A DNA stretch of 64,000 bases from Chloroflexota bacterium (lineage in GTDB: Bacteria > Chloroflexota > Dehalococcoidia > DSTF01 > RBG-16-68-14), in NCBI GenBank assembly GCA_003228685.1, contig QIFC01000123.1, positions 1 to 64,000 on the forward strand. Direction: 5' to 3'. The notes under the pieces were generated by a model that ran no database searches, was not told the DNA's origin, and saw only the letters and a list, made by a program, of their open reading frames with translations. The translations under genes and the position numbers were made by a program. Below, piece by piece: positions 1 through 7,344 of this stretch (positions within the stretch are counted from its first letter, which is position 1; each line of letters begins with the position of its first letter).

Positions 1-64
1 CCTCCGCAAACCTGCTTCTCCGCATCCTGTCCTCCTTCACCTACCCGGAGGACTGTCATTTTAC

Positions 65-562
65 GTGGTACAGTTTTCGGGGGGCAGGTCAACGCTATCA
101 GAAGAGCCACAGCAAGATGCCACCATTGAGTTCGGCACGATTGAGCTCGGGCTGCTGTCGGTAAGCGACTTGCGTACGTTAGGGGTCCTAACAGATCCAG
201 AAGCCGTCGAGGCGGCGGTCTCAGATGTTGTTACAGCGGCAGAAGAGGCGGCTGCGGCGGCCGAAGACCTCAAGCAAGAGCTGGGAGGCGACCCTGTAGT
301 ATCCGAAAAGATGATCCTTTCCGTATTGGTCATCGCTCTCATTGGCGCCCTCATAGTTCTTGGCTTCCTCGCCGGGCTGAAGTTCTATGGACGCAGGGAA
401 TCCGAAGTCAAGTTTGATAAAGAGATTGAGGCGCTCGTCTTGATCCTCGTGCTGGCCTCGATCCTCCTATTTGGCGTAAGCGGGCTGATGACGGCCCAGG
501 GGATCGTCGCGGTGCTGTCTCTGATCGCGGGGTTCGCTCTAGGACGGCAAACGTCCTCATAA
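65..562 (+). CDS. Small membrane protein of unknown function
   Basis: I do not recognise this 165-residue protein. The first 80 residues are polar and Ala/Glu-rich, with a likely short coiled segment at about 58-72. Three hydrophobic segments follow at about 83-105, 122-140 and 143-160, so the C-terminal half is membrane-embedded with a short charged loop (YGRRESEVKFDKE) between the first two. The start is uncertain. GTG at 65 follows a GGAGG at 47-51 by 13 bases, rather far, and the frame stays open to the window edge, so the true start may lie upstream of the window. No neighbour suggests a function. The next gene, a sensor kinase, lies about 190 bases downstream with its own -10 box. Confidence 0.55.
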   Translation: MVQFSGGRSTLSEEPQQDATIEFGTIELGLLSVSDLRTLGVLTDPEAVEAAVSDVVTAAEEAAAAAEDLKQELGGDPVVSEKMILSVLVIALIGALIVLGFLAGLKFYGRRESEVKFDKEIEALVLILVLASILLFGVSGLMTAQGIVAVLSLIAGFALGRQTSS

Positions 563-755
563 GCAGACGAATCTACGAGTCGAGCAAGAGGTGGGTGACG
601 TGATCGGAGTCACTACACCTCCTTCAGGTGCGCTTCTGCGAGCCTAACCGCGCGGTTGAAGTCGCCGCGTGCAATCAAGCACGGGCTCGCAGCGGACTGA
701 AAACCAGCCTGCAGACGTCGTCCGCTGGCCACGCCCAGCGGCGTAGCGCGACGAC

Positions 756-1922
756 ATGCGGACTATAATGGTGCCACAGGCCATGACCGCTGACACGGAC
801 CGTACGTCTCTCCTCACCGCGATGAGTGACTCCATTCTGGCGATGGCCGGCGAGCCACGTCTGGAGCCGGTGCTCCGGCGGCTCGTCGAAGGAGCGAGGG
901 AGTTGGTGGGGGCCCGCTACGCGGCAATCGGCGTGCCGGACGACGAGGGCGAAGGCTTCGGCGAGTTCATCTACGCCGGCATGAGCGACGAACTCGTCGC
1001 CGAGATCGGGCCGCTGCCACGCCAGCACGGCCTCCTCGCCGCCATGCTTCACGAGAAGGAGCCGTATCGCGCGGGCAACATCGCGAAGGACCCGCGGTTC
1101 AACTGGTGGCCGGACGCGCATCCCAGAATGGCGTCCTTCCTGGGCGTACCGATCGCCTCGCGCGGCCACGTGATCGGCGCGTTCTACCTCACCGACAAGG
1201 AAGGCGCGCGCGAGTTCTCGCCGGCCGACCAAGAAGCGATCGTCCTCCTCGCGGCGCATGCCGCCGTAGCGATCGAAAACGCGCGGCTCTACGAGCGGAG
1301 CAGAGAGCTGTCAGTCGTCGAAGAGCGCAACCGGCTCGCCCGCGACCTGCACGACTCCGTGTCGCAGACGCTCTTCAGCATGACGCTCACGGCGGAGGCC
1401 GCGCTGGCCGCGATAGACGACGACTCGCAGTCGGCCGCGGCAGAAGTAGCGAACATTCGCGATCTCTCCCGTGCGGCGCTGCAGGAGATGCGATCGTTGA
1501 TCTTCGAACTGCGGCCGGCCGGCCTGGAATCGGATGGCTTGGTGGCGACGCTGGAGAAGCACGTGGACGTGATGCGCCGGACCGGTCGCGGCGACGTCCG
1601 CATCGAAGCGGGCGCCTACCTGCCACAGCCGATGGCCGTCGAGCAAATGCTGTTTCGTATCGCGCAGGAGTCGCTCAACAACGCGTCGAAGCACGCCGGC
1701 GCGAACCGCATCGACGTTGAGTTAAACATCGCGGACGGCAACGTGCGCCTCGCCGTGACGGACGACGGCGACGGCTTCGACGTTTCCGATCCTCAGATCA
1801 GGGCGCATCGCCTCGGCATCACGTCCATGGAGGAGCGCGCCGACGAGCTTGGTGGCCGTCTGCGTATCAAGTCCTCCAAGGGCAAGGGGACCCGCGTTCT
1901 GCTGGAGGTCCCGATTGCCTGA
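756..1922 (+). CDS. GAF-domain sensor histidine kinase (NarL/LiaS type)
   Basis: Cytoplasmic two-component sensor kinase of 388 residues with no membrane segment. A GAF sensor domain covers about residues 20-175. It is followed by a HisKA_3 dimerisation and phosphoacceptor helix containing the ARDLHDSVSQ motif, whose His is the predicted phosphorylation site, and a HATPase_c domain with DDGDGFD and a LGITSMEERA segment. This domain order is typical of kinases that pair with NarL/FixJ response regulators, and one follows directly with an 8-base overlap, so the pair is almost certainly one operon. Alternative in-frame ATGs lie at 768 and 783. Because a TATAAT sits at 764-769, the mRNA probably starts near 776 and ATG 783 may be the real, nearly leaderless start. 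The signal sensed cannot be told from sequence. Confidence 0.93.
   Translation: MRTIMVPQAMTADTDRTSLLTAMSDSILAMAGEPRLEPVLRRLVEGARELVGARYAAIGVPDDEGEGFGEFIYAGMSDELVAEIGPLPRQHGLLAAMLHEKEPYRAGNIAKDPRFNWWPDAHPRMASFLGVPIASRGHVIGAFYLTDKEGAREFSPADQEAIVLLAAHAAVAIENARLYERSRELSVVEERNRLARDLHDSVSQTLFSMTLTAEAALAAIDDDSQSAAAEVANIRDLSRAALQEMRSLIFELRPAGLESDGLVATLEKHVDVMRRTGRGDVRIEAGAYLPQPMAVEQMLFRIAQESLNNASKHAGANRIDVELNIADGNVRLAVTDDGDGFDVSDPQIRAHRLGITSMEERADELGGRLRIKSSKGKGTRVLLEVPIA
764..769 (+). promoter_or_regulatory. Candidate -10 box of the kinase/regulator operon
   Basis: A perfect TATAAT lies within the longest possible reading frame of the kinase gene. No convincing -35 is visible at the usual distance. 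If it is used, transcription begins near 776 and translation probably begins at ATG 783. Confidence 0.4.
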
Positions 1923-2580
1923 TCCGGTCCGTGTCCTGCCGATCCGCGTGCTGATTGTGGACGACCACGCGGTTGTACGGCAGGGGCTGAAGGCGTTCCT
2001 CCGTGTTCAGGACGACATCGAATTCGTCGGCGAAGCCGCGAACGGCGATGAGGCCGTCACGCAGGCCCGCTCGGTCCAGCCGGACGTCATCCTCATGGAC
2101 CTCATCATGCCGGGGATGGATGGTGTCCAGACGATGCGCCGGCTCAGCGCCGCTCGCGTCAATGCGAAGGTACTTGTGCTGACGAGTTTCGCGGAGGATG
2201 ATCAGGTCGTCGCGGCCGTCAAGGCTGGCGCGGCCGGGTACTTGCTGAAAGACGTGCAGCCTCAGGAGTTGGGCGACGCGATCCGGGCGGTTCATGCTGG
2301 GGACGCCCAACTACATCCGTCCGTTGCCTCGAAGCTCATGCGGGAGGTCGCGGCGGCGGATTCACGGGACAAGGACGTGGACGCCCTGACGGCCCGTGAA
2401 CTCGACGTCCTCAAAGCCCTGGCACGTGGCATGTCGAACAAAGAGATCGCCGCGGAGTTGGGCGTGGCGGAAAAGACCGTGAAGACTCACGTCAGTAGCA
2501 TCCTGCGCAAGCTCCAGGTCGCGGACCGCACTCAGGCTGCCCTCTATGCGGTCCGTGAGCGGCTAGCAGATCCGCAGTAG
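1915..2580 (+). CDS. NarL/LiaR-family response regulator
   Basis: DNA-binding response regulator of 221 residues. The receiver domain starts with RVLIVDDHAVVRQG and carries the phosphoacceptor Asp in VILMDLIMPGMDG. A LuxR/GerE-type helix-turn-helix fills about the last 65 residues (LTARELDVLKALARG, SNKEIAAELGV, KTVKTHVSSILRKL). The start was placed at TTG 1915 because a GGAGG at 1904-1908 sits six bases upstream and the receiver fold begins about 10 residues in. A longer frame from 1849 would only add non-conserved residues. It overlaps the kinase stop by 8 bases, implying translational coupling and a cognate pair. The target genes are unknown. Confidence 0.93.
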   Translation: MPDPVRVLPIRVLIVDDHAVVRQGLKAFLRVQDDIEFVGEAANGDEAVTQARSVQPDVILMDLIMPGMDGVQTMRRLSAARVNAKVLVLTSFAEDDQVVAAVKAGAAGYLLKDVQPQELGDAIRAVHAGDAQLHPSVASKLMREVAAADSRDKDVDALTARELDVLKALARGMSNKEIAAELGVAEKTVKTHVSSILRKLQVADRTQAALYAVRERLADPQ

Positions 2581-2618
2581 AACGCACGCATGGTCCCACT
2601 AGAAAGCTCAGCAGGTAT

Positions 2619-2637
2619 GGGGCTCAGGACTAGCCCC
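2619..2637 (+). other. Hairpin abutting the gdhA ribosome binding site
   Basis: GGGGCT and AGCCCC form a 6-bp stem with a 7-base loop. The 3' arm touches the AGGAGG Shine-Dalgarno (2638-2643) of the glutamate dehydrogenase gene. It may end the upstream operon or affect ribosome access; the sequence does not say which. Confidence 0.4.
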
Positions 2638-2652
2638 AGGAGGACCTAACGA

Positions 2653-3900
2653 ATGCTTGAAGAGAGCCTCTACTACTTCAATCGTGCAGCTGACGTCCTG
2701 GATCTCTCTGAGACTCATCGCAAGGTGCTGCAAACCCCAGTGCGCACTGTGAAGGTGGAGGTCGTGACGGAGAGCGATAGTGGAGAACTGTTATCGCATA
2801 TCGGCTATCGCGTGCAGCACAACCAGGCTCGCGGACCGATGAAGGGCGGCCTTCGTTTCCACCCGACGCTGAATGAAGAACACGCCACTGCCCTCGCCGG
2901 CTTGATGACCTGGAAGACGGCGGTCGTCAACGTCCCTTTTGGGGGAGCAAAGGGCGGAATCAATTGCGATCCTGCCATACTTTCGTTGCTAGAGCTCGAC
3001 GCGATTACCCGTCGATTTGTCGAGGGTGTGAAAGACATCATCGGCCCAGCGGTGGACATCCCAGCGCCGGATGTGAACACCAACTCGCGGGTGATGGCTT
3101 GGATAATGGACGAGTACTCGAAGTACCACGGGTTCTCGCCCGGCGTCGTCACGGGCAAGCCACTCGATCTCTTCGGATCCGAAGGTCGCGAGGAGGCGAC
3201 GGGACGGGGGGTTATGATCTGTCTGGAACAAGCGCTGGCGGACAATGGCCAGAACTTCGATGGGGTCTCAGTCGCGTTGCAAGGGTTTGGCAACGTCGGC
3301 AGCCACGCAGCGCGCCTAATCGCAGAGCGCGGAGGGAATGTCGTTGCCGTGGCCGACCACCTCGGAGGCGTGGAGCGTAGCGACGGTTTAGATGTGCCTG
3401 AGCTTGTTACGTACGCCAACGAGCATGGAACCGTCACCGGGTTTCGCGGTGGCAGCGCCTTTGACGGACCGGAAGTCATCACCTGGAACGCCGACGTCCT
3501 GATTCCCGCGGCGTTGGAGAACGTTATCACGAAGGACAATGCGGGTGACGTCCGTGCCGCGATCGTGATCGAAGCAGCCAACGGGCCAACCACCCCGGAA
3601 GCCCACGAGATTCTCCAGCGACGCGGCGTGACGGTAGTCCCCGATATCTTGGCCAATGCGGGAGGTGTCACCGTGAGCTACTTCGAGTGGGCCCAGAACA
3701 TCCAGCGGTTCCGCTGGGATCATCAGCGCGTCACGCAAGAACTCGAGAACATCATGCTGGAGGCGTACGGTGCGGTGCGCGGAGTCGCGAAGGAGCACAA
3801 TGTTGATCTTCGAACCGCAGCCTTCGTGCTCGGCATTCGGCGCGTAGCCCGCGCTGCGCTTTCGCGACGGACGTTGCGGAACCCTCCCGCTATCGGGTAG
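2653..3900 (+). CDS. gdhA: Glu/Leu/Phe/Val dehydrogenase (glutamate dehydrogenase)
   Basis: Catabolic-type hexameric glutamate dehydrogenase of 415 residues, the normal length. It catalyses NAD(P)-dependent interconversion of glutamate with 2-oxoglutarate and ammonia. The N-terminal substrate domain has the glycine-rich GPMKGGLRFHP segment and the PFGGAKGG loop containing the catalytic Lys. PAPDVNTNSRVMAW follows, and the Rossmann domain starts at about residue 215 with LQGFGNVGSHAA. NANG/PTTPEA and the PDILANAGGVTVSYFEW motif are also intact. ATG 2653 is preceded by AGGAGG at 2638-2643. Substrate preference for Glu over branched-chain or aromatic amino acids is assumed from overall similarity and cannot be proved by eye. 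Confidence 0.95.
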   Translation: MLEESLYYFNRAADVLDLSETHRKVLQTPVRTVKVEVVTESDSGELLSHIGYRVQHNQARGPMKGGLRFHPTLNEEHATALAGLMTWKTAVVNVPFGGAKGGINCDPAILSLLELDAITRRFVEGVKDIIGPAVDIPAPDVNTNSRVMAWIMDEYSKYHGFSPGVVTGKPLDLFGSEGREEATGRGVMICLEQALADNGQNFDGVSVALQGFGNVGSHAARLIAERGGNVVAVADHLGGVERSDGLDVPELVTYANEHGTVTGFRGGSAFDGPEVITWNADVLIPAALENVITKDNAGDVRAAIVIEAANGPTTPEAHEILQRRGVTVVPDILANAGGVTVSYFEWAQNIQRFRWDHQRVTQELENIMLEAYGAVRGVAKEHNVDLRTAAFVLGIRRVARAALSRRTLRNPPAIG

Positions 3901-4103
3901 CGCTCGCTGCCGGCGATCCCTGACGCATTCAGAATCGGACTCTAGCAGCTTTTCGCACTCAGCTAGCCTCGCCAACCGACCACCCAAGCCCAATGACCTA
4001 GGTCTAAAGGCGTAGCGTCGCCATCCCCGCGCCCGATGTGGCGCGGCGCGCGTTTGCCTACCGTGAGTGCAAGACGGCTAGCAACTCACTCGGAGGTGAA
4101 GTT
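3901..4103. other. Intergenic stretch without visible feature
   Basis: About 200 bases between gdhA and the SDR gene. I see no tRNA, strong hairpin or consensus promoter, only the GGAGG (4092-4096) that serves the next gene. Confidence 0.5.
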
Positions 4104-4817
4104 ATGGAACTCTCAGGAAACGTAGCACTCATCACGGGAGCGTCTCGGGGGCTTGGGCTCGAGATAGCCAAGGCCTACGCGGAGCGCGGCGCGAAGCTCG
4201 TCATCGCCGCACGCCGCGGCGAACAGCTCGCCGCGGCAGAGGCTGTTCTGGCGACGGAGACGGACGTCGTCGCGCTGGCGTTGGATGTCTCGCGGGACGC
4301 GGAACGCCTCGTGCGGGCGGGCATCGATCGCTTCGGCCGGATCGACGTGCTCGTGAACAACGCGTCGGAGTTAGGCCCCAGCCCGATGCCGGCACTCGAT
4401 TCCTACCCATGGCAAGAGCTGGAGCGCGTGTTCCGCGTGAACGTCTTGGCGCCCCTGCACCTGACGCAGCTGGTGCTGCCCGGCATGAAGGAGCGCGGCG
4501 CGGGCGTCGTCATCAACGTCTCGTCGGACGCGGGCGTGGAGGCGTATCCCGGTTGGGGCGGCTACGGCGCCAGCAAGGCGGCGCTCGAGCACCTATCGCG
4601 AACGCTGGCCGCCGAATTGGACGGCACAGGCGTGCGCGTCTACGCCGTAGACCCCGGCGACATGAACACCGAGATGCACCAGCTCGCAGAGCCGGGCGTC
4701 GATCTCTCCGGCCTGCGCGGCCCCGCGGCGTCCGCGCCCGCGTTCGTGCAGTTGGTCGAAGACCAGCCCGCTTCCGGCCGGTTCCAGGCGCAAGAGCTGT
4801 TGGCGCCCGTGAGCTAG
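4104..4817 (+). CDS. Short-chain dehydrogenase/reductase (SDR)
   Basis: Classical SDR oxidoreductase of 237 residues. The NAD(P)-binding TGASRGLGLEIA motif is at the N-terminus, NNAS is near residue 80, NVSS carries the catalytic Ser region, and the active-site YGASK (Tyr-x-x-x-Lys) follows about 14 residues later. The later PGDMNTEM segment closes the cofactor site. ATG 4104 was chosen because GGAGG at 4092-4096 is seven bases upstream and the Rossmann strand starts directly after; the frame is open further upstream without conserved residues. Substrate cannot be assigned. It lies 27 bases before queA in the same direction and may be co-transcribed with it. Confidence 0.88.
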   Translation: MELSGNVALITGASRGLGLEIAKAYAERGAKLVIAARRGEQLAAAEAVLATETDVVALALDVSRDAERLVRAGIDRFGRIDVLVNNASELGPSPMPALDSYPWQELERVFRVNVLAPLHLTQLVLPGMKERGAGVVINVSSDAGVEAYPGWGGYGASKAALEHLSRTLAAELDGTGVRVYAVDPGDMNTEMHQLAEPGVDLSGLRGPAASAPAFVQLVEDQPASGRFQAQELLAPVS

Positions 4818-4844
4818 AGCAGGTGCGAACTAAAGGAGCAAACA

Positions 4845-5897
4845 ATGCTGGCAACACTAGAACGTCCAACAACACAGACCACGAGAGCACAGATCCGGCC
4901 GCTCGACTTCCAGCTCCCGGCAGCGCTGGAGGCGAGGGTACCTCCGGAAGCGCGAGGACTCGCCCGCGACGGCGTGCGCCTGCTGGTGAGCTACCGGCAA
5001 GGCGGCCGGATCGAGCATACGCGGTTCAGGCAGATCGCCGAGTTCTTGGACCCCGGTGACCTGGTCGTCGTGAACGACTCGGTCACAATCCCCGCCTCGC
5101 TAAGTGCCACGCGCCAGAACGGCGATGAGCTAACGCTGCACCTTTCGACCCGGGTCGGACCCGACACGTGGGTGGTCGAGCCGCGTAAGACGACCGTCCA
5201 GGCGGGCGAACGGCTCTCGTTGCCAGCGGGCGGCCGTGTTGAGATCATCGCACCGCATCACGGCTCGACCCGCCTCTGGAGGGCCCGCTTGGACCTGCCG
5301 CTGCCGTGGCTGTCGTACCTGGAGACGAACGGCCGCCCGATCGCCTACGACTACGTGGACGGCGAGTGGCCGCTCGCGATGTACCAGACGGTCTACGGCA
5401 GGAACCCTGGTTCGTCTGAGATGCCCTCCGCAGGGCGAGCGTTCAGCGGCCGCGTGATGGAGGCACTGCGGCGGAAGGGCGTTGGCATCGCATCGATCAC
5501 GCTCCACACCGGCGTCGCCAGTCTGGAGGACCGCGAACCGCCGTATGAGGAGTGGTTCGATGTGGCCGCCGCGACCGCCGACGCCATCGCTGGGACCCGC
5601 GCGACAGGCGGCCGCGTGATCGCCGTCGGGACAACCGTCGTGCGGGCGCTCGAGACTGCGGCGGACGCGAGCGGAGCGGTCATACCGCGGACCGGCTGGA
5701 CCGATTTAATCGTGACGCCCGAGCGAGGTGTTCAAACCGTCGACGGCATGCTGACGGGCTTCCATGAGCCGAAGGCCAGCCACCTGGCGATGCTGGAGGC
5801 GATCGCGGGACGCGATCATCTCGCGGTCACGTATAAGGCGGCGCTGACTGGTGGCTATCTCTGGCATGAGTTCGGCGACCTGCACCTGATCTTGTAG
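4845..5897 (+). CDS. queA: S-adenosylmethionine:tRNA ribosyltransferase-isomerase
   Basis: QueA transfers and isomerises the ribosyl moiety of SAM onto 7-aminomethyl-7-deazaguanine in tRNA, making epoxyqueuosine at the wobble position. The 350-residue product begins with an N-terminal extension (about 20 residues) and then the family pattern IRPLDFQLPAALEARVP. FLDPGDLVVVNDS, the YQTVYG segment followed by SEMPSAGRAF, a THTGVASL-like stretch (LHTGVAS) and the C-terminal LTGFHEPKASHLAM are all recognisable. ATG 4845 has AAGGAG about eight bases upstream. The other queuosine genes are not in this window. The gene faces a dockerin gene, and the gap between them holds a double hairpin. Confidence 0.95.
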   Translation: MLATLERPTTQTTRAQIRPLDFQLPAALEARVPPEARGLARDGVRLLVSYRQGGRIEHTRFRQIAEFLDPGDLVVVNDSVTIPASLSATRQNGDELTLHLSTRVGPDTWVVEPRKTTVQAGERLSLPAGGRVEIIAPHHGSTRLWRARLDLPLPWLSYLETNGRPIAYDYVDGEWPLAMYQTVYGRNPGSSEMPSAGRAFSGRVMEALRRKGVGIASITLHTGVASLEDREPPYEEWFDVAAATADAIAGTRATGGRVIAVGTTVVRALETAADASGAVIPRTGWTDLIVTPERGVQTVDGMLTGFHEPKASHLAMLEAIAGRDHLAVTYKAALTGGYLWHEFGDLHLIL

Positions 5898-5926
5898 AAG
5901 GCAATGACCACGAAGCGGAAGGACAG

Positions 5927-5973
5927 GCCGGAAGAAAGCGCAGCTTTCTTCCGGCTAACCGTAGGTTAGCCGG
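5927..5973. terminator. Overlapping double hairpin between convergent genes
   Basis: A 13-bp perfect stem (5927-5939 with 5943-5955, loop GCA) overlaps a second 10-bp perfect stem (5951-5960 with 5964-5973, loop GTA). Both share bases 5951-5955, so only one can form fully at a time. Neither has a long T-run. The position between convergent queA and the dockerin gene fits a bidirectional terminator. Confidence 0.65.
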
Positions 5974-6513
5974 CTAGAGACCGGCCTCCATAACCAGCAC
6001 GAGCTGCGCGTCCTTGCCTGTGATCTCGCCGTCGCCGTTCAGGTCGCCGTTCTCTTCGCACGGGAGGGACATCGTCAGACCTGCCTCCAGTTGGAAGATG
6101 AGAGCGGCGTCCTCTGAGTTCACGACTCCGTCGCAGTCCACGTCACCGACGGGCCCTGCAGGTGTTGGCGTAGCGGTGGGAGGAGGCGGGCTGGTCGCAG
6201 TGTTCGTGGAGGTTGGTGCGAGCGTGGCCGTCGCGGTGGCCCTTGGGGTCGGCGTAGCTGTCGGTGTTGGCGTGGTCGTAGTGCATGCGGCCGGTAACGT
6301 CGGCGTTGGTGTCGCCGTCCATGGCATCGGACCTCTCGCGCAGGGTGCCGGTACGCGGCATGGGAACGCGCACGGATTCGAAAGCGGCCGCTCCTGCTCG
6401 CCGCTCAGATCACCCTCTGCTGATGCCGAGACGAACGTGGCGGCCACCAGCACCGTGGCGGCCGCCAGCGTTGCCAGGACGATCAGCGGCAGGAATAGGC
6501 GAGCAAGCCGCAT
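5974..6513 (-). CDS. Secreted dockerin-type protein, copy 1
   Basis: Exported protein of 179 residues. It begins with a signal peptide (about residues 1-30, ending near VSASAEG), followed by a Cys-containing segment, then a Thr/Pro-rich linker of about 60 residues, and a C-terminal dockerin type I-like module. The module has two calcium-loop repeats, DVDCDGVVNSED and DLNGDGEITGKD, each followed by a helix ending in LEAGL or MEAGL. Dockerins dock onto cohesin domains or act as stand-alone calcium-binding modules. A cohesin-like protein is encoded at 37462-38955, but pairing is only inference. There is no catalytic domain, so the protein looks like a linker or adaptor. The neighbouring gene at 6687-7199 is a clear paralogue with a matching promoter. 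Confidence 0.8.
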   Translation of the reverse strand: MRLARLFLPLIVLATLAAATVLVAATFVSASAEGDLSGEQERPLSNPCAFPCRVPAPCARGPMPWTATPTPTLPAACTTTTPTPTATPTPRATATATLAPTSTNTATSPPPPTATPTPAGPVGDVDCDGVVNSEDAALIFQLEAGLTMSLPCEENGDLNGDGEITGKDAQLVLVMEAGL

Positions 6514-6569
6514 CGGATGCCTCTACCTTATGTCTACTTTGGCGCTTGTTCTGCGCCAACAAGGCCTAA

Positions 6570-6599
6570 GTTTTACCAGATTGGCACCAAGGCGATCAA
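6570..6599 (-). promoter_or_regulatory. Promoter of dockerin copy 1
   Basis: On the minus strand TTGATC (6594-6599) and TAAAAC (6570-6575) are 18 bases apart. The paralogous gene has the same arrangement with TTGATC and TAGAAC at 7254-7283. A 7-bp hairpin (6539-6545 with 6553-6559) lies in the predicted leader. Confidence 0.5.
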
Positions 6600-6686
6600 G
6601 CGTGGTCGCGTTGCTTCGGCCCCACACATGGACTGGAAGCTCAACATGAGCACTAGCGAAACGACGCCCGTTGGCGTGGGCTAGAG

Positions 6687-7199
6687 TTAGAAACCGGCCT
6701 CGATCATCAAAACGAGCAGTGCGTCTGCGCTATCGATCTCGCCGTCGCCGTTCACATCGCCGTTCTCTTGGCACGGGAGCGAATCCACCAAACCTGCCTC
6801 GAATTGGAGGATCAGAGCGGCGTCCTCGGAATTCACGACTCCGTCGCAGTTCACATCACCGGCTGGCCCCGCGGGCGTTGATGTAGCGGTAGACGTGGGC
6901 GTATTCGTCGGAGTGTTCGTCGGAGTATTTGTGAATGTTGGCGTCGGTGTATCCGTCGGCGTGGCCGTGAGTGTCTGTGTTGGCGTGTTTGTTTGCGGGT
7001 CCGGAAGACGGCATGGCCAATCGCACGGCGGCCCCACTGGTCCTGGACCCTTACATTCTCCCTCCTGAGGACAGCTGCGTCCCGCTGGGTCGGCGGGCAC
7101 GCCTGTCGATGCGGAGGCGAATGTGGCGGCTAGTACTACAGCGACCGCCAGCGTTGCCAGGACGATCAAGGGCAGGATTGTAAGGCGAGCAAATCGCAC
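6687..7199 (-). CDS. Secreted dockerin-type protein, copy 2
   Basis: Paralogue of the gene at 5974-6513, 170 residues. It has the same plan: a signal peptide (about 1-30, LIVLATLAVAVVLAATFASAS), a Cys-containing segment, a Thr/Pro linker with repeated NTPT/TPT units, and a C-terminal pair of calcium loops (DVNCDGVVNSED, DVNGDGEIDSAD) separated by a helix with FEAGLVDSLPCQ. Both copies keep two Cys that could form a disulphide around the second loop. The two genes differ mostly in linker sequence, as expected after tandem duplication. Function is unknown beyond calcium-dependent dockerin-like folding at the cell surface or outside the cell. Confidence 0.8.
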   Translation of the reverse strand: MRFARLTILPLIVLATLAVAVVLAATFASASTGVPADPAGRSCPQEGECKGPGPVGPPCDWPCRLPDPQTNTPTQTLTATPTDTPTPTFTNTPTNTPTNTPTSTATSTPAGPAGDVNCDGVVNSEDAALILQFEAGLVDSLPCQENGDVNGDGEIDSADALLVLMIEAGF

Positions 7200-7253
7200 C
7201 AGATGTTCCTACCTTATGCCTAATACAGGGATGAATTCTGACAGCATTGTTAA

Positions 7254-7283
7254 GTTCTACCAGATTCGTGCTTCGGCGATCAA
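7254..7283 (-). promoter_or_regulatory. Promoter of dockerin copy 2
   Basis: TTGATC (7278-7283) and TAGAAC (7254-7259) on the minus strand, spacer 18. The flanking sequence is conserved with the copy 1 promoter, showing that the duplication included the regulatory region. Confidence 0.5.
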
Positions 7284-7304
7284 CATGTCGCTGGATCAGC
7301 GATG

Positions 7305-7344
7305 GAAGAAAGCGGAGCTTTCTTCAAGCTGAGCGAAGCTCAGC
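7305..7344. terminator. Two adjacent triloop hairpins
   Basis: A 9-bp stem (7305-7313 with 7317-7325, loop GGA) is followed by a 7-bp stem (7328-7334 with 7338-7344, loop GAA). They lie at and just beyond the 3' end of the metallo-beta-lactamase gene, and the second stem is inside its last codons. The second hairpin, GCTGAGCGAAGCTCAGC, occurs again exactly at 59642-59658. Confidence 0.5.
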
